Both the position numbers and the translations under genes were made by a program. This document shows, one piece after another, positions 31,813 to 42,263 of a DNA stretch of 64,000 bases. The notes beneath the pieces were generated by a model, which searched no databases, was not told the DNA's origin, and saw only the letters and a list, made by a program, of their open reading frames with translations. The number at the start of each line of letters is the position of its first letter. The stretch's first letter is position 1. Location of the stretch: assembly GCA_947034885.2 (NCBI GenBank), contig OX344751.2, forward strand, positions 10,168,001-10,232,000. The letters run 5' to 3'. The stretch is from Thuidium tamariscinum. Lineage: Eukaryota; Streptophyta; Bryopsida; Hypnales; Thuidiaceae.

Positions 31813-34800
31813 CTAAGGCTTGTAATCAACGTCTCCTCTCACCTCAGCTCCACTACTATGACCTCTTGAATCCCATTCCGAGTCTTCTTCATTACTTGTG
31901 CTATCCATACTATCGGATGAAGACTGTAGAGCTCGCTCTTTTCTTCCGGATACTTGCTTTGATGCAAGCGATCTCTTGCGTCTACCCTTCTTTTTTTCTT
32001 TCACCATGTCTCTACCTCCTAGTGTAGACTTCCCAATCCCTTGTTCAAGACCATTAACCGGTTTCACTTTGCTTTGTGAGAAAGGTTCACATACATCAAG
32101 GGGGGTTCGACCTAGACTTTGCCGCTTCGATGGTGATTTTGAAAAGGCCTCCAGTATTCTTTTAGTTCTAGCTTTCTTGGACTCTTTCATTGCTGGTTGT
32201 CTTGCTTTTGATCCGCTTGGAATGATGATCTCATTTGCGCCAAAAGAGAGTGATCGATCCGATGACTTCACCCAAGGTCGACCAAACATAGACTCCAATG
32301 TCTCATCTTCTTCTGGATCTTTATTTCCGTTGCGTAAACTACCGAGACCACCTAAACTTGCATTGCCGTTTTTGAATAGTATGCGTGGAGGACCGCTACG
32401 TGGGGGTAGGGTTGGATCTCGTACGAGGGGCTTCTTGCCTTTGCCAACATCAAATGACATGGGGCTCCCAGACTCCATCATACCTGCATCTACATATGTT
32501 GCTACTCCCCGTGCTTTACCTTTCTCGGTACTTGCAAGACAGCTTTTCTTACACGCCAATACTTCAACGAATGCAACACTTATATCACCAACATTTTTGT
32601 CCACCTTCACTCCACTGTCTCCCAAGTCGTTTTGTTTTCCAAGTTCTTCTGCTTCGACCCCTACTGGCGATGGACATTTAGAAATTGGAATCAATTCATC
32701 CGGGGTCGAAGTCCCACCGATGTTCATCGTTGCCCCATTTCTCTCTTCCATTGCCACATTAGTGTCCCGGCTATGTGCTCGAACATTCTCACTACTCAAT
32801 ACTGTAGTTCCATCCACAAATTTAGCTTCTGATGGGACACCCTCATCATAGTCGTAATTCTCCTCGTCCTCTTCAAAATTGAAGACATCCAATGGATTGT
32901 CTTGAAAGTCTTCATCATTATGATGAGGGTTTTGGGATGGTTCATCAACCAAACTAGTCACATTGTATTCCGCATCATATTCATCATCAAATAGGGGATC
33001 TCTCTCTTCACCATCGCCATGATCTTCACCACCTTCATCCTCTGACATGGACTCTTCCATATCCACACTCTCGAATTGCTCTTCGTACCACTTCTTCTCA
33101 TCATTTTCTTGAGATGCGGAAAGCACTTTAGTATTGGTGTACACATACACCAAATCTTGTGCTCTCTGTGGCGTCAACTTGTTTCGAGATTTGTTGTGAA
33201 CAAATGAATAGCTACTCCAATTTCGTTCACACGAAGAGGAAGATACCGGTTGGGCCAAAATACGCTTGGCAATTGGAGCAATGAACTTCCCGCACGCGCC
33301 CTCAAAATCCCACCAAGCATGTGCTGACAATTGTTGTTCGTTGGGGTCCAACATTTTGTGGAAAGGGGGTTCCCTATGTCGAAAGGCTACAAATTCCTTC
33401 ACAACAGCGGCATACTGTTCTGTGGTACATACTTTCGTTAAAACACGCTTGCATGCATCCATTGCATCTTGATCATCAGCAAGCTCTTTGTCGTGAAGAA
33501 GATAGGGATTCAACAAAGCCCCTGCATAGTGTAGATCTGTCTCTACCATCGCTCGCCGTTCATGAAAGGCTTCTTGTAGATGGATGGCTAAATCCAAGGA
33601 CAAACTAAAAGGTGCTTCGTCCAACGACAAAACGTGCTTCTGTATTTTCTTCATGATATGTAGCACCTTCCCCATATATGGCCTTTTTGCATCCAAATCG
33701 CGTAGACCATGTACCACCGGAGCCGATAAATCCTTGAAATTTTGACAACGCCGCCAAAAATGCTCGTTCAAAATGATGTCCTTCACCCTTCGGCTCACAT
33801 TGCGAGGATGAGTATTCCGCCCCAATGTTTTCACGTATTGTTCCCACTGTGGGTCCGTCACCGTTTGCTGTAACTTCCCCTTCACCTTCAACATACGGTC
33901 CACCATGTTGTAATTAGAAGCAAACCGAGTTTCCACCGCCATCAACAACATGCAGTCCGGCGAGTACCTTCGAAATATTGCAAGAGGCATGTGCCTCTTT
34001 TTGAAGAATTTCACTACGTTACGGGCATTGCCCACGACCTCCTCAATCCACCGTTCGTTGCCCCAATCTTTCAATAACAAATTCAGGGCATGGACCACGC
34101 AACCCTGGTAAAATATATGAGGGTACTTCGGAGATATCAAGTTGAATGCGGCTTCATTCACAGGCGCATTATCTGCGCTTATTTGTACTATTTTGTGAGG
34201 ACCCACTTCTTCTATGAATTTTTTCAATATAGAGGCTAAATAGGCGGCATTCTTCTCTTTTCCTGTTGTATCCTCCGATCCTAGGAATTGCTCGCCCGCA
34301 GAAGACACGAGCATTGCATTTACCAAAGGACGATTTGCCGCCGAAGTCCACCCATCAATAGACAATGTTGCTCCAAACTTCCTGATGCTGTCTTCTGTTC
34401 GCTTCTTCATATTCACTTTAATGTCTGCCTTCGCTTGATCAAGCAACTTATGTCGTAATTCATGGTATGACGGTGGGGTATAGGGTTTGTGAAACTCAGC
34501 CGTTTTCTTCACCGCTTCTTTAAATGCTGCATTCCGTGCCACCGAAAATGGTATGTTCGCAGCATAAAAAAAATTAGCCCACACTGCATGCAATTTCCGT
34601 CTACTCGCTTCTTCGAAGCCATCTCCTATCCGCCGCTGCACCAAAGGCCTACTAGTTGATCCTACCCCTGTGTCTCCTTCATCTGATGCTTGAGTACTGG
34701 CAAGTGCTCCAGAAGACACGCGGTTTAGGGTCTCTTTTGGTATTGTACAAGAATCTTCCGGTGTAAGACGTATTGGCGATGTCGAAGGTCTCTCATTTCC

Positions 34801-35082
34801 TGCATCATTTTCAACCGTGGCCTCCAATGTCCCGTTTCCACCCAAATTCTCGTTTTCACCTCTTCGTGGGATTATCCCCTTGCATTGACGAAATAGCTTC
34901 TGAACTTGGGATGTGAGTCGTGGACATAGACTGATTCCTCGATCACGAGACCCCGATGCACCTTCATAACCAAGATGGCTAAACATACGGCATGTTTTTT
35001 TGGCAAACACTAGGTTGCAGGCTTTGCATTGTACCTTCCCAACTGAAGGGGCGCCATACCAAGAAGACCAATCCTTGCTCAT
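31813..35082 (-). CDS. hAT-superfamily transposase with long C-terminal extension
   Basis: The single open frame encodes about 1,089 residues from the ATG at 35082; the upstream in-frame opening at 35136 is a TTG. An N-terminal BED-like zinc finger (VQCKACNLVFAKK, C-x2-C, with distal H/C) is at about residues 22-60. A DUF659/RNase-H-like core contains SIDGWTS near 240 and ISADNAP near 300, where hAT catalytic aspartates lie. The C-terminal dimerisation domain, with PVSSSSCERNWSSYSFVHNK, is near 605-650. About 430 further residues follow: acidic, then Lys/Arg-rich (KEKKKGRRKRSLASKQVSGR), probably disordered and nuclear. Typical hAT proteins end soon after the dimerisation domain. No hAT termini with an 8 bp duplication were found around it, so it may be a domesticated or immobilised copy. 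It converges on the SRA relic. Confidence 0.88.
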   Translation of the reverse strand: MSKDWSSWYGAPSVGKVQCKACNLVFAKKTCRMFSHLGYEGASGSRDRGISLCPRLTSQVQKLFRQCKGIIPRRGENENLGGNGTLEATVENDAGNERPSTSPIRLTPEDSCTIPKETLNRVSSGALASTQASDEGDTGVGSTSRPLVQRRIGDGFEEASRRKLHAVWANFFYAANIPFSVARNAAFKEAVKKTAEFHKPYTPPSYHELRHKLLDQAKADIKVNMKKRTEDSIRKFGATLSIDGWTSAANRPLVNAMLVSSAGEQFLGSEDTTGKEKNAAYLASILKKFIEEVGPHKIVQISADNAPVNEAAFNLISPKYPHIFYQGCVVHALNLLLKDWGNERWIEEVVGNARNVVKFFKKRHMPLAIFRRYSPDCMLLMAVETRFASNYNMVDRMLKVKGKLQQTVTDPQWEQYVKTLGRNTHPRNVSRRVKDIILNEHFWRRCQNFKDLSAPVVHGLRDLDAKRPYMGKVLHIMKKIQKHVLSLDEAPFSLSLDLAIHLQEAFHERRAMVETDLHYAGALLNPYLLHDKELADDQDAMDACKRVLTKVCTTEQYAAVVKEFVAFRHREPPFHKMLDPNEQQLSAHAWWDFEGACGKFIAPIAKRILAQPVSSSSCERNWSSYSFVHNKSRNKLTPQRAQDLVYVYTNTKVLSASQENDEKKWYEEQFESVDMEESMSEDEGGEDHGDGEERDPLFDDEYDAEYNVTSLVDEPSQNPHHNDEDFQDNPLDVFNFEEDEENYDYDEGVPSEAKFVDGTTVLSSENVRAHSRDTNVAMEERNGATMNIGGTSTPDELIPISKCPSPVGVEAEELGKQNDLGDSGVKVDKNVGDISVAFVEVLACKKSCLASTEKGKARGVATYVDAGMMESGSPMSFDVGKGKKPLVRDPTLPPRSGPPRILFKNGNASLGGLGSLRNGNKDPEEDETLESMFGRPWVKSSDRSLSFGANEIIIPSGSKARQPAMKESKKARTKRILEAFSKSPSKRQSLGRTPLDVCEPFSQSKVKPVNGLEQGIGKSTLGGRDMVKEKKKGRRKRSLASKQVSGRKERALQSSSDSMDSTSNEEDSEWDSRGHSSGAEVRGDVDYKP

Positions 35083-35394
35083 AATGATGAATTTTAAGTG
35101 CGTCTTTGGAACTTCAAATTCCGAGTGTAACCACAAAAAGGGTGAAGATCTCCGCAGGAATAAAAATCGTCAATAAAGTAACCGATATAGTTTGAAAGAA
35201 GCCTTGGAAACCAAAGCCCCCCTGACCACTGAACTATGCATTACCAAGCAAGGGACACAACCGAAATTGCAGCGCCTAGCCCTTGGAAATCTTAGCGTTC
35301 AGCTTTACAGGAGTGCTTGCGAATGACAATTTCTGGAAACTTATACTCAGTTCTAAGGTTGCTCTTCGTGACCGTTGCAACGGACGGGAGACAA
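35083..35394. other. upstream region of the hAT ORF
   Basis: The sequence between the hAT start codon and GC island 2 has moderate GC content. No clear TATA box is seen. It should hold the 5' leader of the minus-strand gene. Confidence 0.4.
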
Positions 35395-35476
35395 TCCCGA
35401 TTGACACTGCGGACGGCCCGACAGGGTACTCCGATCGGCGGACGGCGAGCGGCGGACGGCCTACATCGGACGGCCT
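35395..35476. repeat. GC-rich CGGACGGCC island 2
   Basis: This short array (GCGGACGGCCCGACAGGG, GGCGGACGGCGAGCGGCGG, ACATCGGACGGCCTACAT) is of the same kind as islands 1, 3 and 4. It lies about 310 bp upstream of the hAT start codon, between that gene and element T6. Confidence 0.7.
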
Positions 35477-35480
35477 ACAT

Positions 35481-36370
35481 CCCAAAGGACCAAGAGTGCA
35501 CTTGGGGGACTTCAAGAATTTGGGCAGTTACTTGTCACTTCAATTTTGAACGAATTCGCTAGAAATTTTCACATAACTCAGATAGAAAACTTGATTAGCT
35601 CTGTGGGAATATTATTCTTTTCCAATTGGTGACCGTGAGCAAAAGTTATGCCATCTTCAATATCATTTTCATGTCGCCGGGAAGAAAAAAATCATCAAAA
35701 ACTTCAGAATTAAAAAAATAATTTTTTTTTCTAATTGATTTTATTTTTGTCTACAAGACTACAAGTGAAGCTTTGATTCATTCAATTTGGATTAGTGATG
35801 TGAAAGTCATGAACAATCTTGTTTTTTAGACAATGTAAGCATGTTTTTAAAAAAAAAAATTTAGGATTCACTTGTGAATGCAATTTCCACAATTTTCAAT
35901 AAAAAATTGTTGGGCAAGGTTGTTTTTGCTTGCCAAAACAATTTCACCATTCAGATTATAGTGTTTCAATTCAATGTATGAGATCTTTGCAATTTACTTT
36001 CTCTTTCAATCTTGGACCTACATGTACTTGACAATTTTTTAAAGAATGAAAAAACACACTTTTGTTGCTGAATTTGTTTTCCTGAGCTGTTACCTCAATT
36101 TCTCAATAGAAAAAAGTTTAAATTCAAGGTCTATAGTGCAAAAAAATTACAGAAATGGAGGACAAAGTCATTTGCATTTGCAAACTCAAGTTCAAAAAAA
36201 CATTGTTTTCCAACTTTGAATGCTCATATTAGGGTCAAACTTCATGAAATTTCCACCACATTGGATACAACTTCTATGAAAATCTGAAAGAAAAACCCAA
36301 AAAAAAACCCATTCATAATGAGTTGTTCGATATTCCTATATTCCAAAAAACCCAGTTGGGTCTTTAAGGG
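35481..36370. mobile_element. T4-family element, copy T6 (target site decayed)
   Basis: It aligns throughout with T4: left CCCAAAGGACCAAGAGTGCA against CCCCTAAAAGCCCAATGTGC, the middle phrase GTGAAGCTTTGATTCATTC, and the right end GTTGGGTCTTTAAGGG. The flanks are no longer TTAA (ACAT and CTTT), so the edges have mutated or it was moved as part of a larger event. The left edge abuts GC island 2. Confidence 0.7.
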
Positions 36371-36947
36371 CTTTCAATTATACTTAAATTGTTATTACAA
36401 ATTTACAACTGGACTTCAAACATCTTAAACTTTGTTTTAGAGACAACAAATCACAAAAGACTTTCTTGTAGACTAAATTGAACTTGGTTTCTTTAAACTC
36501 TTCAAGATCATGGTAATTTCAAAAGCATTTGGAAAAAAATATGGAATGATCAAAAATGAATTTATGAAGTTCTACAGTGAACATAGTAATTTTATTTTTT
36601 TTCCTGCATGGCTCCTACCTTCATTCACATATCCCATTCTCTTCTAGAATTAAAATTAGCCTTTTGCATCATCAAACAAAAACATCTTCATATATGATCA
36701 ATTGATCATATGATGGTACATGTCAGACTTCAACTAAAATAAAACTCTTGAATATATATACACATTTGCAACTCTGTATTTTACACTTATTTTTGTATTG
36801 ATAAAAAAAAATACAAACCATACTATAGCTACTATGAATGATTTGCAATGAATCTCCGAAAGATTCAAAGTTAAAACAAGTCCTCCGTAATATAATATCT
36901 AACAGCTAATAAAAGATCCACTTCTACTAAATCTTTTCACGAATACC
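36371..36947. other. non-coding gap, 3' of the RING-H2 gene
   Basis: AT-rich, no ORF of note. It probably contains the 3' untranslated region of the minus-strand gene at 36948. Confidence 0.4.
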
Positions 36948-39900
36948 CTACGGTGTAACACGAGATGGACCCTCTCTATCCCTAAGTCTTGCACTTGTAC
37001 GGCGAGTGTGAGGACCGGGGCTTCCGTCGCCAGTGGACCCTCTCGAAGCCACTGCCATATCAACAGCACTGAATTGTCTTTTTGTTTCTGGAGAGAAGTC
37101 ATCCTCATCTTCCACCCTCCGCTTATTCTTTCGCTTCTGAGGCAGATCCACTTCATGTGCCTTTAATGCTTCCAAGGCATCATCTACTGAAGCTACCATT
37201 AAGTTCAGTGTTACATTGACATCTCCAACGGAAAACCAGTGCGGGCCGGGGCCATCTCCTCCCACTAAAAATTTTCGAAAAGACATTATGGCCTCGCTCA
37301 TCCTCCTGTCAAAAGCCCCTGCCACTTCCACAATTGACTGTGAGGAGTTGGAATCCCCGTCTAACTCTACAAGAGCTCGAACCTGCGCAGCTTCTTCCAA
37401 CTTTGACAGGAAGAGGGCCCTCCCTATCAATGTGTGATTGTACGCCCCGTATCGCTCTTGCAACTCTTTTGTATGCTCCACATCCACCCAATTGCCATCT
37501 GGTCCTTTGTTCACTTCCTTCTCTGGAAATCGAAAGAACTTGTGATGGTCTATGCTCCAATGCCCACCTATGCCGCGACAAAACAATTCGCGAGCTTCGG
37601 GATCTTCAATACCCCTTGCTCGCAATTCCACGTGTCGATCTTGGGTCATCCACACAAAGGGATCTAGCGGCACCATTGCCTCTTCATACAACCCATGCTT
37701 CTCTTCCAATGAATCCCACGTGAGAGGTTTTCCCCAATGCATATAATTTTGGAAGTAAAACGGGGCTTGATCAAGTGGAAGGGTCCATCGATTGTATTCG
37801 TGACTAGGGGGCATACATTCCAAGGTCCCAACCATTTCGTAAAACCTTGAACTCAAAGGAGAACGACACTCCGGACAAACCGAGCGAACGAGTGAGGCTT
37901 TGATTATGCACGTCACATGGAAAGTGTGACGACATTGGCCCATAGTTAGGGCTCCCTCGGGACCAAATGGACCTTGACAAATGCTGCATTTACCTTCCAA
38001 GATCCCTCGAGAAGTGTGAGAAGCATGCACCACTGTCTTCTCATTGTCCTTGATGTGTGCCGAAAGAGTGTTGTACGGAACCCAACCTTCTTCTACCTCC
38101 AAGGCCCAATTGATGTGGGGTGATTCTTCTTTCTTTGTGTGGTTCAACCGCTCGAACATCGCGTCCATGTCTCCCCAACATGTGATTTCTGTAGTCCCCT
38201 TCGGATGTGTTTCAAACCTCTTCCTCATACTCATCAGTGAAGATTCTACTATTTGCTGTTGCTCATCCGATTTTCCAGCCAATTTGAGAAGCCCTTTCAT
38301 TGCTCGCGAAACTACAGTTGGTTTGTCTTCTAGTTTTTGAATCCATGCCAACCATCGATCGTCTTTGGTACTCTTTGGAAGGGAGTCATCCAATCGAAGA
38401 ACATGCTCTAGTCGTTGCAATTCACTCTGCAAAGACGCGTTTTCTTCGGTGAGCTTCTCCACTTTCTGCTTCAATTCATCAACTTCATGGCATTCTGTTT
38501 GAATGGGAGCATCTTGAAATGAAGTTTTGCGATTTTCAATGGCCACTAGAGGTGTCACTTCATGTATCTTTTTTTTCTCATCGCCACTAAAATGCTTAGC
38601 TCCATCTCCTTCCTTAGCTTCGGTGAACTCACCTTTTTTGATCACGTCCTTCAATTTCTCAACTTCTGACTCCAAATCTTTAATACGATCACTTTGCCAT
38701 TTCACAGTTGCAACTTGAAATTGTGCCGTATTCTTAGAAGTCCTCAATTGCTCTACCATTTCGTTTGAGGTTCCCTTCAATTCTTTCTGCAAGGCCAGCA
38801 GTTTTGTATTCTCTTCCAAGAAGGCCACCAATTGGCGCTTGTCCTCGAAGCGCTCGTCCAAAAACGGTAACAAGGACTCGGTGAACTTATGAAACGTCAA
38901 TGCACTTGCCAACAATTCAGGTGACAATTTTGCAAACTCCTGTGCCACCTCTGTAAGTTGCGGAGATACTTCAGTTACAAATCGACCTAGAGTTGCCAAT
39001 GTCACTTGGATTTCAGCAACAGTTGCCCAACTGTGACGATTGGCTTCACCTTGGGTTGCAATGCTTGTGGTGGCCTCACTTGTCTCTTTTGACCGGTTTA
39101 GGTCAAGAAGGTGAGACCCAAACATAACTGAACCCTCCAACAACCGTTCCAGCTCTGCGGCATTCGGCATGTTCGAAAGAGCCTCCAATTGTGATGTGTT
39201 CAATGTGGACAAATGCGGGTATTGGCTGGGGATGACTTCAACATCGATGACTACTTCTTTTCCTTTTCCCTGAGACGCCTCTCCATTTTTTTTGGCGGTA
39301 GCTGCTTCAATTCTGGCGCTCTGTACGGGGCTGGAAACGCTCGGTTTGCTCAAACATGATGGTTTAGGGTTTAGCCCGAAGATGTCGAGAGCATTACTGT
39401 CAATAATATCATGAATTGTAGCATTGGCCTCAGCAACTTCTCCCTCGGCTACCTCTTCCGTATCTTCAGTACCTTCACATCGAGCCAATGGGGGCCCACC
39501 TTCTTTCTTCCCACTTTGAATATCTTCAAGAATGCCCTGTTCAGCCACCGTCGTAACATTTGGTGTGCATATTAAATCTGTAGGAGGAGTTGCAAACACT
39601 TCTCCTTCCACACCTTCACCTTCAGTATCTTCCATTGTCCTCAAAGTGTGTGTAGGCTCACTAGGCTGCAAGCGTGGTCCATCACTTGGTACCTCTGAGA
39701 CTTTTGTTTCAATTTTTCTAGTATTTTTTAATACTCTTTTGGGCTTCGGTACCTCACTTGGCCCTCCTTGAGGATTGTACAAATCGGGAATGTCTTTTCC
39801 ATTCATTTCTTGTACAAATGGAGTTTGTGCTGTCGTCGGATACGTGCTCCAATCCACCTTGCGTTCCAATATCAATTCTGCATACACCATAGAAGCCAAG

Positions 39901-40265
39901 CTGTAGTTTATGTACCCTTTACTCATTGCTTTCTTTCCAAAGAGGGCCTGCCAAACCTCCAAAGCGCGATGCACAAAATGCGCGTTGTTGCAGTTGGTGG
40001 GTTTGCAAAAAAATCCACGTGTATGAAGTTCATGGGCCTCCCTAGGCCACAACTTGTCAATGTGATACATTTTCACGTATTTTTTGCACATTTTTGAAGA
40101 CCAATACGGTGCTGCCTCATCCTCCCATCCGTTTTCCGCTTTGATGTTTGGGTCATCCAAAATCTCATAATGTAATTCGTGACTGGCGCCCTTTGGCTTA
40201 TGCCTTCGATTGTCACCACCCGCTGGATTTATTCCCCCACCACGTTCTTCACCCTCACTTGCCAT
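36948..40265 (-). CDS. large RING-H2 finger and coiled-coil protein, unknown family
   Basis: The uninterrupted frame encodes 1,105 residues from the ATG at 40265 (MASEGEERGGG). An in-frame ATG at 40385 is possible but lies too close to the TATA box at 40425. An N-terminal segment with WEDEAAPYWSSKMCKKYVKM (about 45-130) looks folded. A long acidic/Pro-Ser linker follows. Two coiled-coil stretches lie near 490-545 and 595-625 (DELKQKVEKLTEENASLQSE). A RING-H2 finger lies near 760-800 (CSICQGPF...CRHTFHVTC...CPEC, C3H2C3), giving a likely E3 ubiquitin ligase activity. A Trp-rich folded tail and a basic C-terminal motif (QKRKNKRR) resembling a nuclear signal end the protein. The absence of introns in such a long gene is notable. 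No named family is recognised. Confidence 0.8.
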   Translation of the reverse strand: MASEGEERGGGINPAGGDNRRHKPKGASHELHYEILDDPNIKAENGWEDEAAPYWSSKMCKKYVKMYHIDKLWPREAHELHTRGFFCKPTNCNNAHFVHRALEVWQALFGKKAMSKGYINYSLASMVYAELILERKVDWSTYPTTAQTPFVQEMNGKDIPDLYNPQGGPSEVPKPKRVLKNTRKIETKVSEVPSDGPRLQPSEPTHTLRTMEDTEGEGVEGEVFATPPTDLICTPNVTTVAEQGILEDIQSGKKEGGPPLARCEGTEDTEEVAEGEVAEANATIHDIIDSNALDIFGLNPKPSCLSKPSVSSPVQSARIEAATAKKNGEASQGKGKEVVIDVEVIPSQYPHLSTLNTSQLEALSNMPNAAELERLLEGSVMFGSHLLDLNRSKETSEATTSIATQGEANRHSWATVAEIQVTLATLGRFVTEVSPQLTEVAQEFAKLSPELLASALTFHKFTESLLPFLDERFEDKRQLVAFLEENTKLLALQKELKGTSNEMVEQLRTSKNTAQFQVATVKWQSDRIKDLESEVEKLKDVIKKGEFTEAKEGDGAKHFSGDEKKKIHEVTPLVAIENRKTSFQDAPIQTECHEVDELKQKVEKLTEENASLQSELQRLEHVLRLDDSLPKSTKDDRWLAWIQKLEDKPTVVSRAMKGLLKLAGKSDEQQQIVESSLMSMRKRFETHPKGTTEITCWGDMDAMFERLNHTKKEESPHINWALEVEEGWVPYNTLSAHIKDNEKTVVHASHTSRGILEGKCSICQGPFGPEGALTMGQCRHTFHVTCIIKASLVRSVCPECRSPLSSRFYEMVGTLECMPPSHEYNRWTLPLDQAPFYFQNYMHWGKPLTWDSLEEKHGLYEEAMVPLDPFVWMTQDRHVELRARGIEDPEARELFCRGIGGHWSIDHHKFFRFPEKEVNKGPDGNWVDVEHTKELQERYGAYNHTLIGRALFLSKLEEAAQVRALVELDGDSNSSQSIVEVAGAFDRRMSEAIMSFRKFLVGGDGPGPHWFSVGDVNVTLNLMVASVDDALEALKAHEVDLPQKRKNKRRVEDEDDFSPETKRQFSAVDMAVASRGSTGDGSPGPHTRRTSARLRDREGPSRVTP

Positions 40266-40407
40266 GACTTTGAGTCCACCACTGTCGGGAAATGAAAAAT
40301 TAGTTTGATCACCCAACTCTCCACCTCGTAGGATACAACTGGCACAATGAAGCAACAGTAGAACATCCGACAAGGTTGAACCCAATAATGGAGAGGAGTG
40401 AAAGAAA

Positions 40408-40662
40408 TCCGTCCGCCGTCCGCCCTTATACCCGTCCGACCCCGAACCTAACTGGGGTCGGCACCGACCGTCCGCCCGAACGACACGAAGCGGCCACGAG
40501 GGCGGACAGTCCGCCGCCGTCTGCTCTCGACCCTAGAAGCGCCGCCGAAGCTCCCGTCCGCACGCCCAAACCTAGTCCGCCGTCCGCAGTAGCGGTCCTC
40601 CCGTCCGCAGTTGCCGTCCGCAGGTGCGGAGGCGCCGTGCGCCGTCCGCGCGTCCGATGGCT
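40408..40662. repeat. GC-rich CCGTCCGC island 3
   Basis: Units such as CCGTCCGCCGTCCGCCC and GTCCGCAGTTGCCGTCCGCA are packed from just upstream of the RING-H2 gene. Read in the direction of that gene they are CGGACGG units. The TATAAG box at 40425-40430 lies inside the array. The many overlapping open frames here are compositional. Confidence 0.75.
40425..40430 (-). promoter_or_regulatory. candidate TATA box of the RING-H2 gene
   Basis: On the minus strand the sequence is GGGTATAAGGGCGGACGG. The start of transcription would fall near 40395-40400, giving a leader of about 130 bases to the ATG at 40265. The kinase-like gene has the same arrangement at 44366, GGTATAAGATAGGCGGACGG. Confidence 0.55.
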
Positions 40663-40887
40663 CTGTAAACTCGCGTTTAAGCCTGGGATTCTCCTGTGCG
40701 TGTGTCCTCGGATTCGAAGTCCGCCAGCAAAGCAAACAGCGCGCAATGAGGAATTCACTAATTCAGGATAGGGATCCAATGTTCAAGTTATTTAAATTTA
40801 GTTCTTGTAAAATTATAGAAGGAATTTAAAGCAAGCAATGGTAATATGTGCAATTTTTTTATATTTCTGAGACTTTCTCAAGGTCAA

Positions 40888-40940
40888 GGGTTTAGGGTTT
40901 AGGGTTTAGGGTTCGTAGGGTTCGTAGGGTTTAGGGTTTA
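40888..40940 (+). repeat. interstitial telomere-type repeat (TTTAGGG)
   Basis: Three to four TTTAGGG units are followed by two TTCGTAGGG variants and further TTTAGGG. This is the plant-type telomere heptamer. The short length and internal position suggest a repaired break or microsatellite growth, not a chromosome end. Confidence 0.7.
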
Positions 40941-42245
40941 TTGTTTAGTGGCAATTTTCATATTTCATGACATTCTATTGAAAAAGAAATTTGTATGCCA
41001 AATATCATCATTATGTAAATGATTAAAGTGAATATCCAATAATGTAGAAGACAGACACAACAAGTCAACAACACATATATGAATTTGCTTTCGAATGCAG
41101 TACTTTTATCTTGTCATGTAGTCATGTACTCATGTGACTAATCAAAATAGAATGATTTTGAACTTTACATGTACATATTGAGCAACTCTTAGTCTATTCT
41201 AACTAAATTTTCATCGTTATAGGGAATCCCTTCAAGCATTTTATTAATACTTTTTGTTTTTGTTTTTTACCAAGCTAACTCTAAAAATGAGCAATAAGCA
41301 AAATAAATAAAATTTCAAGGATTAGTTGGAACTATAGGATTTACAACAGCCAATATTTTACTACGTAGTCCACAATGTCCTCTAACTTATGTTTGACAAA
41401 AGACATTGTTGGATAGAAGGTAATTCGAAGTCATTCATGTTTGACTTCACTAGCTCTACAATACACATGTTTAGCCACTGTTCGTACAATTGTACCCATA
41501 GGGTCTCATATAAATACATAATATAGAGCATATATGAAATTTTTTGGAAATTTTACTTGCCCATGCAAAGTTTTGGCAAATTTGTTTCACTATGACTACT
41601 AGCACTCATGCCCCCAAGGGATGTAAAACACATTAGTTATATCCAAACAAACCTCCTAAAGTATTTGTACCCCAACCCCATATATACCAACCCTATACAC
41701 TTCAATCTTATTTGACGCAATCATGTTTGTCTGTTTGTCAAAACCTTAATTACTGAGGCACCTTAAACCGCTCACCTATTTAACCGGATGTCCTTCACCG
41801 TGTAAGCTCTTGTCTTACCTGACTCCATCCACCAAGAGCCAAAGACCCCATCTACCGTGATGTCTAGGTCTTATCTATATTACACTATCCATTTGTTCAC
41901 AAATTGAAAGTCCTTAGCTCAAACATTGGAATTTGAACTGTAGATTTTTGCTTTCAAAAATTGGTATTAATGGATCAAATATCCAATACAGCATTAATGT
42001 ATGAAAAGGTAATTATATATATGTTTTTATTTTTAAAAAAAGAGAATGGTGACAATAGTGGTATAGGTAATATACTAATATGCAAACGGAATCTCAAATT
42101 CAAAGTCTACAACTTTGATTTGTACATCATCAATTCTAAAATAATTTTCCAAATAATATTGGATGATGATTTTTTTCCAATCTTCAATTTTTGAGAAGAT
42201 TATAAATGTTTAAATAAGGGATTACTAGAAAATAATGAGGAGTTT
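40941..42245. other. non-coding AT-rich sequence
   Basis: No supported gene or clear repeat is seen. Short open frames lack recognisable protein features. Confidence 0.35.
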
Positions 42246-42263
42246 GATGCAGATACGAAATTT

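Noticed and set aside
31898-32851. 317-codon open frame on the plus strand
   Set aside because: It is the antisense shadow of the hAT C-terminal extension and has no domain of its own.
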